64,000 nucleotides of DNA, from NCBI RefSeq assembly GCF_000282375.1, contig NZ_AKJK01000043.1, positions 121,105-185,104 on the forward strand, written 5' to 3'. Origin of the DNA: Pseudomonas sp. GM50 (GTDB lineage: Bacteria; Pseudomonadota; Gammaproteobacteria; Pseudomonadales; Pseudomonadaceae). Both the position numbers and the translations under genes were made by a program. How positions within the stretch are numbered: the first letter of the stretch is position 1; each line of letters starts with the position of its first letter. The notes under the pieces were generated by a model. That model made no database searches. It was not told where the DNA came from and saw nothing but the letters and a program-made list of their open reading frames with translations. This document shows, one piece after another, positions 52,167 to 62,772 of this stretch.

Positions 52167-52811
52167 TTAGCGCGTGCCGAAGACCACCATGGTCTTGCCT
52201 TTGACGTCGACCAGGTTGCGCTCCTCCAGATCCTTGAGCACGCGGCCGACCATCTCACGGGAACAACCGACAATCCGGCCGATTTCCTGACGGGTCACCT
52301 TGATCTGCATGCCGTCCGGGTGGGTCATGGCGTCTGGTTGCTTGCACAGCTCCAGCAGGCAGCGCGCAACGCGACCGGTCACGTCGAAGAACGCGAGGTC
52401 GCCGACCTTGCGCGTGGTATTGCGCAGGCGCTGTGCGATTTGTCCGCTGAGCACGTAAAGAATGTCTGGATCTTGTTGGGACAGCTCGCGGAATTTCGCG
52501 TAGCTGATTTCCGCGACTTCGCATTCGACTTTGGCGCGCACCCAGGCGCTGCGTTCCTGTTCCAGCCCCGCTTGTTCAAACAGGCCCAGTTCGCCGAAAA
52601 AGTCGCCGGAGTTGAGGTAGGCAATGATCATTTCACGGCCGTCGTCATCCTCAATCAGGATGGTCACCGAACCTTTGATGATGAAAAACAGCGTGTCCGA
52701 GCGGTCGCCGGCACAAATGATGTTGCTCTTGGCGGCATAACGACGGCGTTGGCAGTGCATCAACAGTTTGTCGAGGTTCTTGATTTTGGGTGTGGGGGTA
52801 ATAGCAACCAT
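52167..52811 (-). CDS. vfr: cAMP-responsive regulator Vfr (CRP family)
   Basis: 214 aa from ATG 52811 ([17 protein letters not shown]), the family start. cAMP-binding domain about 20-130 with '[10 protein letters not shown]' near 73 and 'ERSAWVRAK' near 88; helix-turn-helix '[25 protein letters not shown]' about 170-195. Regulates virulence and metabolism genes in P. aeruginosa. Its 250-base upstream gap contains a half REP. Confidence 0.96.
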   Translation of the reverse strand: MVAITPTPKIKNLDKLLMHCQRRRYAAKSNIICAGDRSDTLFFIIKGSVTILIEDDDGREMIIAYLNSGDFFGELGLFEQAGLEQERSAWVRAKVECEVAEISYAKFRELSQQDPDILYVLSGQIAQRLRNTTRKVGDLAFFDVTGRVARCLLELCKQPDAMTHPDGMQIKVTRQEIGRIVGCSREMVGRVLKDLEERNLVDVKGKTMVVFGTR

Positions 52812-52851
52812 GGTTGTATCCCGAAAAGACTGCACGGTATGTTTGTTTTTT

Positions 52852-52879
52852 TGTAGGAGCTGGCGAGGCCTGCGATCCT
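52852..52879. repeat. Single REP palindrome upstream of vfr
   Basis: TGTAGGAGCTGGCGAGGCCTGCGATCCTTTT, a half copy of the family seen at 48218. Confidence 0.6.
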
Positions 52880-53060
52880 TTTACTCGCTGCAAAGCTGGC
52901 TATACGCCATTGATTTGGCGTCAGCTTAACAGACGCATTCCTTCAAGATTCGAGAATTTGCCTACGACGCAGATGGTTATGTCCTAGGAAGGCGAAGTGC
53001 TGCCAATCAAGGGCCCTGTGCTAAGCTGGCGACCCTTTTTTAGACAGTGGAGTCTTGGCG

Positions 53061-53483
53061 ATGAAGGCACGCATCCAATGGGCTGGCGAAGCCATGTTCC
53101 TCGGCGAATCCGGCAGCGGTCATGTCGTGGTCATGGACGGTCCGCCCGATGCTGGCGGTCGTAACCTGGGTGTCCGGCCGATGGAAATGCTCCTGCTGGG
53201 TGTCGGCGGCTGCAGCAATTTCGATGTGGTCAGCATCCTCAAGAAGTCCCGTCAGGCCGTCGAAAGCTGCGAAGCGTTCCTCGAAGCCGAGCGTGCGACC
53301 GAAGACCCGAAGGTTTTCACCAAAATCCACATGCACTTCGTGGTCAAGGGCCGCGGGCTGAAAGAAGCTCAGGTCAAGCGCGCCATCGAGCTGTCGGCCG
53401 AGAAGTATTGCTCGGCCTCGATCATGCTCGGCGCGGCCGGCGTGGCGATTACCCACGACTACGAAATCATCGAACTCGGTTGA
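53061..53483 (+). CDS. OsmC family protein
   Basis: ATG 53061 (MKARIQWAGEAMFLGE), GGAG 8 bases upstream; 140 aa. Has both conserved Cys of the peroxiredoxin-like fold: 'GVGGCSNFDVV' near 52 and 'EKYCSASIML' near 115, used to reduce organic peroxides in OsmC/Ohr proteins. Next to vfr, divergent. Confidence 0.88.
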   Translation: MKARIQWAGEAMFLGESGSGHVVVMDGPPDAGGRNLGVRPMEMLLLGVGGCSNFDVVSILKKSRQAVESCEAFLEAERATEDPKVFTKIHMHFVVKGRGLKEAQVKRAIELSAEKYCSASIMLGAAGVAITHDYEIIELG

Positions 53484-53573
53484 ATCGACATTCAACTATC
53501 GTAAAGGCAGTGCAGACTCGGGTGATGTAAATTTTCTACCCGCGCAACATGCCGAACTAAGAGTTCCGAGTAC

Positions 53574-53610
53574 AAAAAAAGGCGACTACATTGGGTAGTC
53601 GCCTTTTTTA
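53574..53610. terminator. Bidirectional terminator between osmC-like gene and coq7
   Basis: AAAAAAAGGCGACTAC ... GTAGTCGCCTTTTTT: a strong stem-loop flanked by A- and T-tracts, between two convergent genes. Confidence 0.9.
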
Positions 53611-53628
53611 TTGCCGAAACGCGGTCTC

Positions 53629-53654
53629 TGGTGGGAGCGGGCTTGCCCGCGATG
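53629..53654. repeat. Single REP palindrome
   Basis: GTGGGAGCGGGCTTGCCCGCGAT just inside the osmC-coq7 gap; no inverted partner found nearby. Confidence 0.6.
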
Positions 53655-53678
53655 GGGACGTCGCGGGCGCTGCAATAC

Positions 53679-54326
53679 TTAGATCCGATACGTACTCTTG
53701 GTCATCACCTTGGCCAACAGACTCATACCGAACTTCACCGGCGCAGGAAAACGGAACCCCCCGGCATCCAGCGCGCTTTCGGCATGGTGTTCCTCATCAA
53801 TGCGCATCTGCTCCAGGATCGCTCGGGATTTTTCGTCCTCGGCAGGCAGTTGCTCAAGGTGTTCGTTCAGGTGTTTGCAGACCTGATGCTCGGTGGCAGC
53901 AACGAAACCCAGGCTGACTTTGTCGCTGATCAATCCGGCGACCGCGCCAATCCCGAACGACATACCGTAGAACAGCGGATTGAGGATGCTGGTGTGGCTG
54001 CCCAACTGATGAATGCGCTGTTCGCACCAGACCAGATGGTCGATTTCTTCTTCGGCGGCGTGCTCCATGGCGGCGCGCACTTTCGGCAGCTTGGCGGTCA
54101 GGGCCTGACCTTGATACAGCGCCTGGGCGCAGACTTCGCCAGTATGGTTGATGCGCATCAAACCAGCGACGTGTCGGGTGTCCTCGTCGCTCATTTGCGC
54201 ATCCGGCTGCACGATGGCCGGCGACGGACGGTAGGGCTGACCACTGAAGGGCAGCAAAGTACGCATCGCGGCGTCGGCTTGCAGCAGAAGACGGTCAATT
54301 GGCGAGTAGTGACGTTGGGTAGTCAT
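53679..54326 (-). CDS. coq7: Demethoxyubiquinone hydroxylase Coq7
   Basis: 215 aa from ATG 54326 ([13 protein letters not shown]); longer frames enter the REPIN. Membrane-associated di-iron hydroxylase adding the last OH in ubiquinone synthesis. Di-iron ligands visible: '[10 protein letters not shown]' near 58-66, 'EEEIDHL' near 92-97, 'EHQ' near 143, 'DEEHHAE' near 176-182. Confidence 0.95.
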   Translation of the reverse strand: MTTQRHYSPIDRLLLQADAAMRTLLPFSGQPYRPSPAIVQPDAQMSDEDTRHVAGLMRINHTGEVCAQALYQGQALTAKLPKVRAAMEHAAEEEIDHLVWCEQRIHQLGSHTSILNPLFYGMSFGIGAVAGLISDKVSLGFVAATEHQVCKHLNEHLEQLPAEDEKSRAILEQMRIDEEHHAESALDAGGFRFPAPVKFGMSLLAKVMTKSTYRI

Positions 54327-54423
54327 GCTGACCTCCGGGAAGAATCTCGGCGGCCAGTTTAACCCAATCGGCCCGGGGGCGGGTTTGCGTTGGGTCATTT
54401 CCGGTGGGCGCGATACCAATTCT

Positions 54424-54495
54424 GTAGGAGCGAGGCTTGCCCGCGAAGGCGTCCTCAAGTGCGCTAAAAGCTTCGCGGGCAAGCCTCGCTCCTAC
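54424..54495. repeat. REPIN, twin of the one at 38649
   Basis: GTAGGAGCGAGGCTTGCCCG ... GGGCAAGCCTCGCTCCTAC, 72 bases; 71 of 72 match 38649-38720 read on the other strand. Confidence 0.9.
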
Positions 54496-54512
54496 AGGGG
54501 GCGGTTGATGGA

Positions 54513-54848
54513 TCAGCCCGGCGGCCAGTGCATCTGGCGCTGACCCAGCACGTGCATATGAATGTGATAGACGGTCTGCCCGCCCAATTCATTGCAGTTC
54601 ATGACCACCCGGAAACCTTCTTCACAGCCCAATTCCAGGGCCAGGCGCTGGGCCGTGAACAGAATATGTCCGGCCAAAGCCTTGTCGTCCTCGGTGAGGT
54701 CGTTAAGGGTACGCACCGGTTTCTTCGGGACAACCAGGAAATGCACGGGGGCCTGTGGCGCGATGTCGTGGAAGGCCAGTACCTGGTCGTCCTCGTAAAT
54801 GATCTTCGCCGGGATTTCCCGGTTGATGATCTTGGTGAACAGAGTATC
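54513..54848 (-). CDS. HIT family protein
   Basis: GTG 54848 (VDTLFTKIINREIPA) preferred, with GGAG 9 bases upstream; 111 aa. Histidine triad 'YHIHMHVLG' near 96-104 plus 'FLVVPKKPV' near 39. Hydrolyses nucleoside phosphoramidates or AMP-lysine-type adducts; the substrate is not clear. Confidence 0.9.
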   Translation of the reverse strand, partial: DTLFTKIINREIPAKIIYEDDQVLAFHDIAPQAPVHFLVVPKKPVRTLNDLTEDDKALAGHILFTAQRLALELGCEEGFRVVMNCNELGGQTVYHIHMHVLGQRQMHWPPG

Positions 54849-54932
54849 CACAGCTGTTTTCTCCGTTGTTTGGGCTGGCCTGAGTGTAACCATGGGTTAT
54901 GTCAGAGCCCAGTCTTTTGCCTTGAGGATTGA

Positions 54933-55721
54933 TCAGCGCGGGCAATAGGCTTTGTTGACCATGCCCGCGATTGTCCGGGTCAGCCAGCGTGAGCCGAGCC
55001 GCGGCAGGAACGCGAACCAGCGATTCAGGCGACCGGGGATAATAATGGCGCGATTTTTCGCCAGCGCTCGCACGGTATAGAGCGCGACTTCTTCTGGACT
55101 CATCAGCAGTTTGCTCTCGACCAGTTTGTCGGTGTCCAGTTGCGCGGTGCGGAAAAACGCCGTGCGGGTCGGGCCAGGGCACAGCACCGACACCTTGACC
55201 GCGCATTTTTTCAGTTCGACGCGTAAACCTTCGGAAAAATGCAGTACGTAAGCCTTGCTGGCGTAGTAAGTGCTCATCCAGGGACCGGGATGGAACGCCG
55301 CGACCGAGGCGACGTTCAGAATCTGCCCGCCGCCCTGCAAGGCCATGCTGTTGCCGATGGCATGACACAAGCGAGTGAGGGCCAGGATGTTCACTTCGAT
55401 CAAATCCTGCTCGGTCATCCAGTCCTGGGCCAGGAATGGGCCGCAGGTACCGATGCCGGCACAGTTGACCAGCAAATCTATCTGCCTGTCGCCTTCCTCC
55501 AGCTCCAGCAAAAAACCGGACAGTCTCAGCGGCTCGCCCAGGTCGCAGGCGCGAAACAGCACCTCCACACCAAAACGTTGAGTCAGTTCAATCGCAATAC
55601 TTTCCAGCTGATCACGCTGTCGGGCCACCAGAATCAGGCTGCGGCCGCGCCGGGCCAGCGCTTCGGCCATCGCCAGGCCGATGCCGCTGGAAGCGCCAGT
55701 GATCAGAGCGTAACGGGTCAT
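54933..55721 (-). CDS. Short-chain dehydrogenase/reductase
   Basis: ATG 55721 (MTRYALITGASSGIG) preferred since GGAG lies 7 bases before it. 262 aa. NAD(P) motif 'GASSGIG', 'NCAGIG' near 85, active Ser 'NVASVAAFHP' near 136, 'YYASKAY' near 150. C-terminal helices are somewhat hydrophobic, so it may be membrane-associated. Substrate unknown. Confidence 0.9.
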   Translation of the reverse strand: MTRYALITGASSGIGLAMAEALARRGRSLILVARQRDQLESIAIELTQRFGVEVLFRACDLGEPLRLSGFLLELEEGDRQIDLLVNCAGIGTCGPFLAQDWMTEQDLIEVNILALTRLCHAIGNSMALQGGGQILNVASVAAFHPGPWMSTYYASKAYVLHFSEGLRVELKKCAVKVSVLCPGPTRTAFFRTAQLDTDKLVESKLLMSPEEVALYTVRALAKNRAIIIPGRLNRWFAFLPRLGSRWLTRTIAGMVNKAYCPR

Positions 55722-55783
55722 GCAGTTCTCCATCGCAACAGCTCCGCGCCGGCGACGCAGGTGTCACGGGCGGGGAGCGCTGT

Positions 55784-56761
55784 TCATTCTTTCGCAGAGT
55801 CTACAGGGGCCTCGGCTGCTTCGGCTGCATCATCGGATGAATTTGGCGCTTGTTCGGCCTCATCGGCCGGCTCGACTTCAACTTCGTCGGTGATCATCGA
55901 GCTGCTTTGATAGGTGCTCTCGGTGGCGCTTTCATACTCATCCTGGATCGCAGTAAGGCCGCCAGTCAGCCCGCCGACGAACATGATCGCGATAAACACC
56001 AGCCACAGCGAAGCCAGCACCCTGACCGCGTTGCTGTTGGGCGGTGGTGGTGCGCCATATCGGTTGGCCGTGTTGTTACCCGGCACGATCATTATTACAA
56101 ACGGAAAAACGCTGCCCACGACCGGCACAAGGTTCAGCAGCCAGAGCCAGCCGGACCAGCCGATATCGTGCAGGCGCTGCACGCTGAACTGGATGCTGAT
56201 GAAGGCGAGCACCACGACCAGGATAAAGGCCAGCAGGCCAGCGAGAATCAAGCCGGCAGTCGAGTCCGTGCTAATGAGCGCGAAGCCGAAAATAGCCAAC
56301 ACGGAGCCAACGCCAAGCGTCACCAGCGTAAGAGCCATCGTCCAGGCCAGAAAGCGCAAGCGCCCGATGCGGCCAACGAAACTGAATGCCTTGAGTGCAG
56401 AAAACTCCGGCAGTGTTTCGCCGACTGAGGCACGGGGCGGTGCATAGGGAGAATCGGGATCTGCCGTGACAGGTTGGCTGTTGGCAGGGGCGTGTTCGTG
56501 AACGTCGGACAGGTTCAGCTCGATCGAGGGTTCTGTTTCGATTCGGGCATCGATGCCGGTTTTCGTCAGCGCCTGAAGGTAAGTCTGCGCATCGGCGTGT
56601 GACAGGTCGCGCTTGAGTGCAACCGTCCGGCCACTGAACAGGCGCTCGATGGCCGCAACATCGCTTTTGAACAGCTCGGCGAGATTGAGCTTCGCGGTGG
56701 TGGCGTCAACACCTGGCTGCAGAGCGCCATCGAAGACGATCTTGAAACGGTTTTCGCTCAT
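55784..56761 (-). CDS. DUF805 membrane protein with N-terminal extension
   Basis: ATG 56761 (MSENRFKIVFDGALQPG); 325 aa. N-terminal 75 residues are a separate basic/hydrophilic domain with 'FKSDVAAIERLFSGRTVALKR' near 40-60, then four membrane helices (about 150-270) containing 'VQRLHDIGWSGWLWLLNLVP', the DUF805 core, and an acidic Glu/Asp/Ala tail after 290. Function unknown. Confidence 0.75.
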   Translation of the reverse strand: MSENRFKIVFDGALQPGVDATTAKLNLAELFKSDVAAIERLFSGRTVALKRDLSHADAQTYLQALTKTGIDARIETEPSIELNLSDVHEHAPANSQPVTADPDSPYAPPRASVGETLPEFSALKAFSFVGRIGRLRFLAWTMALTLVTLGVGSVLAIFGFALISTDSTAGLILAGLLAFILVVVLAFISIQFSVQRLHDIGWSGWLWLLNLVPVVGSVFPFVIMIVPGNNTANRYGAPPPPNSNAVRVLASLWLVFIAIMFVGGLTGGLTAIQDEYESATESTYQSSSMITDEVEVEPADEAEQAPNSSDDAAEAAEAPVDSAKE

Positions 56762-56854
56762 GGCCGAGGCATCCTTGTCGCGAGAGTTTGTAATAGACGG
56801 AGTTGCGAATATGGAGTGTAGGGCCAGCCGGATTGGGCAGGCCAAGTTTTTCTG

Positions 56855-57823
56855 TCAGCGCGGCCAGCGCTTGGGCAACGCCGCCGCCAGTTCCAGCGCC
56901 TTGCGGTACTCGGTGTCGAGACGTGCGACCAGTTGATCGACACTCGGCAGGTCATCGATTTCTCCGACGCCCTGGCCTGCGGACCACACGGTTTTCCAGG
57001 CTTTGGCTTCATCGCTCAATGGCTTGAGCTTGGAGCCGAAGTTCACCTCGCCCTTGCCTTGCAGGGCTGCCATGTCGAAACCGGCGGCCTCCAGGCTCCG
57101 ACGCATGAAGCTTGCCGGTACCCCCGACACCGCTGGAGTATGGACGATGTCTGCGGCTCTGGAAGTCAGGAGCATCTCCTTATACGCGTCAGGCGCATGA
57201 CTTTCAGTGGTACCGATAAATCGCGTACCGAAGTAGGCAAGATCCGCACCGAGCAATTGCGCGGCAAGAATTTCATGGCCATGGTTCAGGCAGCCGGCCA
57301 GCAACAGGGTCTTGTCGAAAAACTGTCGAATCTCGGCGATCAGCGAAAACGGGCTCCAGGTCCCGGCGTGACCACCGGCGCCCGCAGCCACGGCGATCAA
57401 ACCGTCCACGCCGGCCTCGGCGGCTTTTTCTGCGTGGCGACGGGTCGTCACGTCATGAAACACCAGGCCGCCATAGCTGTGCACGGCATCGACCAGTTCT
57501 TTCACGGCACCGAGGCTTGTGATCACGATCGGTACTTTGTGCTCGATACAGATCGCCAGATCCGCCTGCAATCGCGGGTTGCTGTTGTGGACGATCAGGT
57601 TTACCGCATAAGGCGCGGGGTTTTCCAGTTCCGCCAGGCCTGCTTCGATTTCTTCCAGCCAGGCCTTGAAACCGCTGCTCTCGCGCTGGTTCAGCGCAGG
57701 AAAGCTGCCGACTACGCCATTACGGCAGCAGGCGAGCACCAGTTCAGGGTTGGAAATCAGGAACATCGGCGCCGCCACCACGGGCAGACGCAAGCGTTGT
57801 TCGAGCAAAGCGGGCAGCGACAT
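56855..57823 (-). CDS. Nitronate monooxygenase-like flavoprotein
   Basis: 322 aa. FMN TIM-barrel of the 2-nitropropane dioxygenase family: 'VVAAPMFLISNPELVLAC' near residues 15-32, 'AAGAGGHAG' near 147, 'GADLAYFGTRFIGTTES' near 195. Oxidises nitronates with O2 in studied relatives; the natural substrate here is unknown. Confidence 0.88.
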   Translation of the reverse strand: MSLPALLEQRLRLPVVAAPMFLISNPELVLACCRNGVVGSFPALNQRESSGFKAWLEEIEAGLAELENPAPYAVNLIVHNSNPRLQADLAICIEHKVPIVITSLGAVKELVDAVHSYGGLVFHDVTTRRHAEKAAEAGVDGLIAVAAGAGGHAGTWSPFSLIAEIRQFFDKTLLLAGCLNHGHEILAAQLLGADLAYFGTRFIGTTESHAPDAYKEMLLTSRAADIVHTPAVSGVPASFMRRSLEAAGFDMAALQGKGEVNFGSKLKPLSDEAKAWKTVWSAGQGVGEIDDLPSVDQLVARLDTEYRKALELAAALPKRWPR

Positions 57824-57856
57824 TGGAAGTACCCCGGGTGAATGATGCTTGTTGGA

Positions 57857-58288
57857 TTAAAACGGCCGAACGACGACCAGAATTACGATAGCCAGCAATA
57901 TCAGAACCGGCACTTCATTGAACCAGCGATAAAAGACATGGCTGCGGGTGTTTTCGCCACGGGCAAAACGTTTTACCTGTGCGCCGCACATGTGGTGGTA
58001 GCCGATCAGGATCACCACCAGGGTCAATTTGGCATGCATCCATGCACCCTGGGTGAAGTAGGCGCTGGGGTTGAGACTGATCAGCCAGATGCCGAACACC
58101 AGGGTGGCGATCATCGCCGGGCCCATGATGCCCCGGTACAGCTTGCGCTCCATGATACTGAAGCGTTCCTTGCTGACGGTGTCTTCGCTTTGGGCGTGAT
58201 AGACGAACAGGCGCGGCAGGTAAAACAGGCCGGCAAACCAGCAGACCATGCTGACGATATGAAGCGCTTTGAGCCACAGATAAAGCAT
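57857..58288 (-). CDS. hemJ: Protoporphyrinogen oxidase HemJ
   Basis: 143 aa, four hydrophobic helices. 'WLKALHIVSMVCWFAGLFYLPRL' near residues 5-27 carries the conserved His, and 'LYRGIMGPAM' near 50 and 'MHAKLTLVVILIGYHHM' near 82 are family marks. Carries out the six-electron oxidation in haem synthesis in bacteria lacking HemG. Confidence 0.9.
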   Translation of the reverse strand: MLYLWLKALHIVSMVCWFAGLFYLPRLFVYHAQSEDTVSKERFSIMERKLYRGIMGPAMIATLVFGIWLISLNPSAYFTQGAWMHAKLTLVVILIGYHHMCGAQVKRFARGENTRSHVFYRWFNEVPVLILLAIVILVVVRPF

Positions 58289-58423
58289 TTTTAGTTATTC
58301 CCAGGTTCACGGTAGCCCGAATAGTAGAGGCTTGAGCCGCCGCACGTCACCTTGGCGGTTGTCGCAGGGCCGCGCGGCCCCTATTATCGACGGCTTTCCA
58401 GTGGGTTCGTTGAGGGCAGGTTT

Positions 58424-59458
58424 ATGGTCAAGGTCGGTATCGTCGGCGGCACGGGTTACACCGGTGTCGAACTGCTGCGTTTGTTGGCACAGCATCCGCA
58501 AGCTGAAGTGGTAGTGATCACTTCCCGATCCGAGGCCGGCCTGGCCGTGGCCGACATGTACCCGAACCTGCGAGGCCATTACGACGGCCTGGCTTTCAGC
58601 GTTCCGGATATCAAGACCCTCGGGGCCTGCGACGTGGTGTTCTTCGCCACGCCGCACGGTGTCGCCCATGCCCTGGCGGGTGAGTTGTTGGCTGCCGGGA
58701 CCAAGGTGATCGACCTGTCGGCAGACTTCCGTCTGCAAGACGCCGATGAGTGGGCCAAATGGTACGGTCAGCCGCACGGCGCGCCGGAACTGTTGGAGGA
58801 GGCGGTTTACGGCTTGCCGGAAGTCAATCGTGAGCAAATCAAACAGGCGCGCCTGATCGCTGTGCCGGGTTGCTACCCGACTGCCACGCAATTGGGGTTC
58901 CTGCCTTTGCTCGAAGCGGGTCTGGCGGATACTTCGCGCTTGATCGCAGACTGCAAATCCGGCGTCAGCGGTGCCGGTCGTGGCGCTTCTGTAGGTTCGC
59001 TGTACTCCGAGACGTCGGAAAGCATGAAGGCTTACGCCGTCAAAGGGCACCGTCACTTGCCGGAAATCCGCCAGGGCCTGCGTCGCGCAGCGGGCAAGGA
59101 CGTGGGGCTGACCTTCGTTCCGCACCTGACGCCGATGATTCGCGGCATTCACTCGACGCTCTACGCGACTGTCGTGGATCGCTCGGTGGATCTGCAAGCG
59201 TTGTTCGAAAAGCGCTATGCCAACGAACCGTTCGTCGACGTGATGCCTGCCGGCAGCCATCCGGAAACCCGCAGCGTGCGTGGTGCCAACGTTTGCCGTA
59301 TTGCCGTGCACCGTCCGCAGGATGGTGATCTGGTGGTGGTGTTGTCGGTGATCGATAACCTGGTCAAAGGCGCGTCGGGTCAGGCGGTGCAGAACCTGAA
59401 TATCCTGTTCGGCCTGGATGAGCGCTTGGGCCTGTCCCATGCGGGCATGCTGCCGTAA
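58424..59458 (+). CDS. argC: N-acetyl-gamma-glutamyl-phosphate reductase ArgC
   Basis: 344 aa from ATG 58424 ([21 protein letters not shown]) with a GAGGGCAGG site upstream; a longer frame exists but adds unconserved residues. NADPH-dependent third step of arginine synthesis. Catalytic Cys in '[12 protein letters not shown]' near 148-157, 'GVSGAGRG' near 180. Ends at a clear terminator. Confidence 0.97.
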   Translation: MVKVGIVGGTGYTGVELLRLLAQHPQAEVVVITSRSEAGLAVADMYPNLRGHYDGLAFSVPDIKTLGACDVVFFATPHGVAHALAGELLAAGTKVIDLSADFRLQDADEWAKWYGQPHGAPELLEEAVYGLPEVNREQIKQARLIAVPGCYPTATQLGFLPLLEAGLADTSRLIADCKSGVSGAGRGASVGSLYSETSESMKAYAVKGHRHLPEIRQGLRRAAGKDVGLTFVPHLTPMIRGIHSTLYATVVDRSVDLQALFEKRYANEPFVDVMPAGSHPETRSVRGANVCRIAVHRPQDGDLVVVLSVIDNLVKGASGQAVQNLNILFGLDERLGLSHAGMLP

Positions 59459-59475
59459 GGCTTATCCCACTCAGC

Positions 59476-59502
59476 AAAAAGGCCCGTCGAACGGGCCTTT
59501 TT
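59476..59502 (+). terminator. argC terminator
   Basis: AAAAAGGCCCGT-CGA-ACGGGCCTTTTT, a 12-bp stem followed by a T-tract, 18 bases after the argC stop. Confidence 0.9.
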
Positions 59503-59548
59503 GCATTTTGGTCTGACAATTGGGTTGATTGATATACCGTAACAATAG

Positions 59549-59597
59549 TTGACCGATTTTCTGGGAGAAGCGGATAATGCGCGTCATCACGCATTAT
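59549..59597 (+). promoter_or_regulatory. erpA promoter with an inverted repeat over the -10
   Basis: TTGACC (59549-59554) and GATAAT (59573-59578), spacer 18. An 8-bp perfect inverted repeat ATAATGCG / CGCATTAT (59574-59581, 59590-59597) begins inside the -10 and covers the expected start point (about 59585), as a repressor site would. Confidence 0.5.
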
Positions 59598-59625
59598 GGC
59601 GGCGTAACGCCGGGAGATAGTCAGC

Positions 59626-59976
59626 ATGAGCGTCGAATCCTTCACCCCCACGGCTTTGCAATTCACCCACGGTGCCGCGCACAAGGTGAAGAGCCTGGTC
59701 GATGAAGAGGGGAATGATCGCTTGAAGCTGCGCGTATTCGTTACGGGCGGCGGTTGTTCAGGGTTTCAATACGGCTTCACCTTCGATGAAGAAGTGGCCG
59801 ATGACGACACCATCGTCGAGCGCGAAGGCGTCAGCCTGGTGGTCGATCCGATGAGCTTCCAGTACCTGGCAGGTGCCGAAGTGGATTACCAGGAAGGTCT
59901 GGAAGGTTCGCGTTTCGTGATCAAGAACCCGAACGCTACCACCACGTGTGGTTGCGGCTCTTCGTTCTCGATCTGA
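59626..59976 (+). CDS. erpA: Iron-sulfur cluster insertion protein ErpA
   Basis: 116 aa A-type carrier. Three Cys ligands in 'GGCSGFQY' near 45 and 'CGCGSSF' at the C-terminus, plus 'FTFDEE' near 53. Delivers 2Fe-2S/4Fe-4S clusters to targets such as IspG/IspH. Followed by a terminator at 60001. Confidence 0.96.
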   Translation: MSVESFTPTALQFTHGAAHKVKSLVDEEGNDRLKLRVFVTGGGCSGFQYGFTFDEEVADDDTIVEREGVSLVVDPMSFQYLAGAEVDYQEGLEGSRFVIKNPNATTTCGCGSSFSI

Positions 59977-60000
59977 TCGCACCCTCACCGCATTACCAGG

Positions 60001-60032
60001 CGCCGCAGGGTCTCAGGACTTTGCGGCGTTTT
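60001..60032 (+). terminator. erpA terminator
   Basis: CGCCGCA (60001-60007) and TGCGGCG (60022-60028) pair across 14 bases, followed by TTTT. Confidence 0.75.
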
Positions 60033-60051
60033 GCTGTCTGGGGTTTCAGGC

Positions 60052-61146
<1,095 letters not shown>

Positions 61147-62562
61147 TTAGCGTTTCGAAGCCAGCTGAGTGGTTTTCTCTTGATCCATACGCGCCATCAG
61201 CGGTTGGCTTTGCGCGAGGAAGCGTGAGCGTTCGGCTTTGGAGATCGGATCGGCCATCGCCACCTTCTGACCCAGCGGGTCGACGTGCACGCCATTGACC
61301 TGGAACTCGTAGTGCAAGTGCGGGCCGGTGGAGAGACCGGTGGTGCCGATGTAACCGATCACCTGACCTTGCTTGACGCTGCCGCCAGTCTTGATGCCTT
61401 TGGCGAAGCCCTGCATGTGGCCGTACAGCGTGCGGTAGGTATTACCGTGCTGGATGATCACGGTATTGCCGTAACCACCGCGACGACCCGCCAACAATAC
61501 TTTGCCGTCACCGGCAGCCTTGATCGGCGTACCGCGTGGTGCGGCGTAATCGACACCTTTGTGGGCGCGGATCTTGTTCAGGATCGGGTGCTTGCGGCCC
61601 ATGGAGAATTTCGAGCTGATGCGGGCGAAGTCTACCGGGGTACGGATAAACGCCTTGCGCATACTGTTGCCGTCAGCCGTGTAGTAGCTGCTGTTGCCTT
61701 GTTTGTTGGTGTAGCGCACCGCGGTGTAAGTCTTGCCGCGGTTGGTGAAGCGTGCGGAGAGGATCGGGCCGTTGCCGATTGCTTTGCCGTTGACGACCTT
61801 CTGTTCATAGATCACATCGAACTCGTCACCCTGGCGAATATCCTGGGCGAAGTCGACGTCATAGCCAAACACACTGGCCATATCCATGGTCAGGCTGTGG
61901 GACAAACCGGCTCGGGCGGCAGATTGCGACAGCGAACTGTTGATCACGCCATGAACGTAGGCGGAGCGAACAGTGGGCTTGGCGGTAATGCGGTTGAACG
62001 CATAACCCTTGTCGTTCTTGGTCAGGCTGATGCTTTCCATGTCGCTGACTTTGCTGTGCAAGTTGGTCAGCTGGCCATCCGGGCTAAGTTCGAACTCAAG
62101 CTTCTGCCCATGTTTGAGTTGGCTGAACTGCTTGGCCTGCTTGTCGCTGGCCAGTACTTCATGCACCGAAGTGGCCGGAAGGCCGACTTTCTCGAACAAA
62201 GTCGAGAGAGTGTCGCCTTTGCTGACAATCACTTCCCTGTGGCCTGGCGCCTTCTTTTCTTCGACGACTGGCGCGGGGGCGACCTGAGCGGTTTCCGGGG
62301 TGTCTTCGGCGCTGTTTTCAATCTGCGCGAAAGGGGAGGCTGCCGGCTCATTTGTGGCTTGGACGACGTCGGCGGCGTCTTGATCTTGTGTCAGTTGTTC
62401 TGCAGGGCTTTCCAGTTCAAGACTCAGGGTCGTCTTTTTGGCTTCAACATCACTGGAAGGGAATACCAGAAGCGCCAGGCTGAGAAGGGCGGCGATGCCA
62501 CTTGCTGCGAGCAGGTGGGTCTTCGGGTAAAGCGGCGGCGCTTTAGACGGTTCTGTGGTCAT
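61147..62562 (-). CDS. M23 family murein DD-endopeptidase (LysM-type domain)
   Basis: ATG 62562 (MTTEPSKAPPLYPKT) chosen; a longer frame from 62706 is unlikely. 471 aa. A hydrophobic anchor (HLLAASGIAALLSLALLVF) near residues 15-35, a Glu/Ala-rich linker, an OapA/LysM-like fold ('VIVSKGDTLSTLFEKVGLP' near 110-128), and the M23 catalytic domain about 320-440 with 'HKGVDYAAPRGTPI' and 'GPHLHYEFQVNG' (HxxxD and HxH zinc sites). Cuts peptidoglycan cross-links for wall growth. Resembles MepM. Confidence 0.85.
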   Translation of the reverse strand: MTTEPSKAPPLYPKTHLLAASGIAALLSLALLVFPSSDVEAKKTTLSLELESPAEQLTQDQDAADVVQATNEPAASPFAQIENSAEDTPETAQVAPAPVVEEKKAPGHREVIVSKGDTLSTLFEKVGLPATSVHEVLASDKQAKQFSQLKHGQKLEFELSPDGQLTNLHSKVSDMESISLTKNDKGYAFNRITAKPTVRSAYVHGVINSSLSQSAARAGLSHSLTMDMASVFGYDVDFAQDIRQGDEFDVIYEQKVVNGKAIGNGPILSARFTNRGKTYTAVRYTNKQGNSSYYTADGNSMRKAFIRTPVDFARISSKFSMGRKHPILNKIRAHKGVDYAAPRGTPIKAAGDGKVLLAGRRGGYGNTVIIQHGNTYRTLYGHMQGFAKGIKTGGSVKQGQVIGYIGTTGLSTGPHLHYEFQVNGVHVDPLGQKVAMADPISKAERSRFLAQSQPLMARMDQEKTTQLASKR

Positions 62563-62772
62563 AGGTAATTTTGACTTTGAAAAGATGAATTGGAAAAGAT
62601 GAATGACATGATGAAGACGAAATAACTGTATAAAATATAACCAAATCATCTCTGAAGCAAGCCTGCGAACGCTCTGTCCGTGGATTGGCGTCCGTGCGCC
62701 GGGCAAAACTTGTATTTGGTGCGCGATCTTGTATGGTTGTTCCCCTTTGAATCTGAGCCTTGCGGGTCTGTT

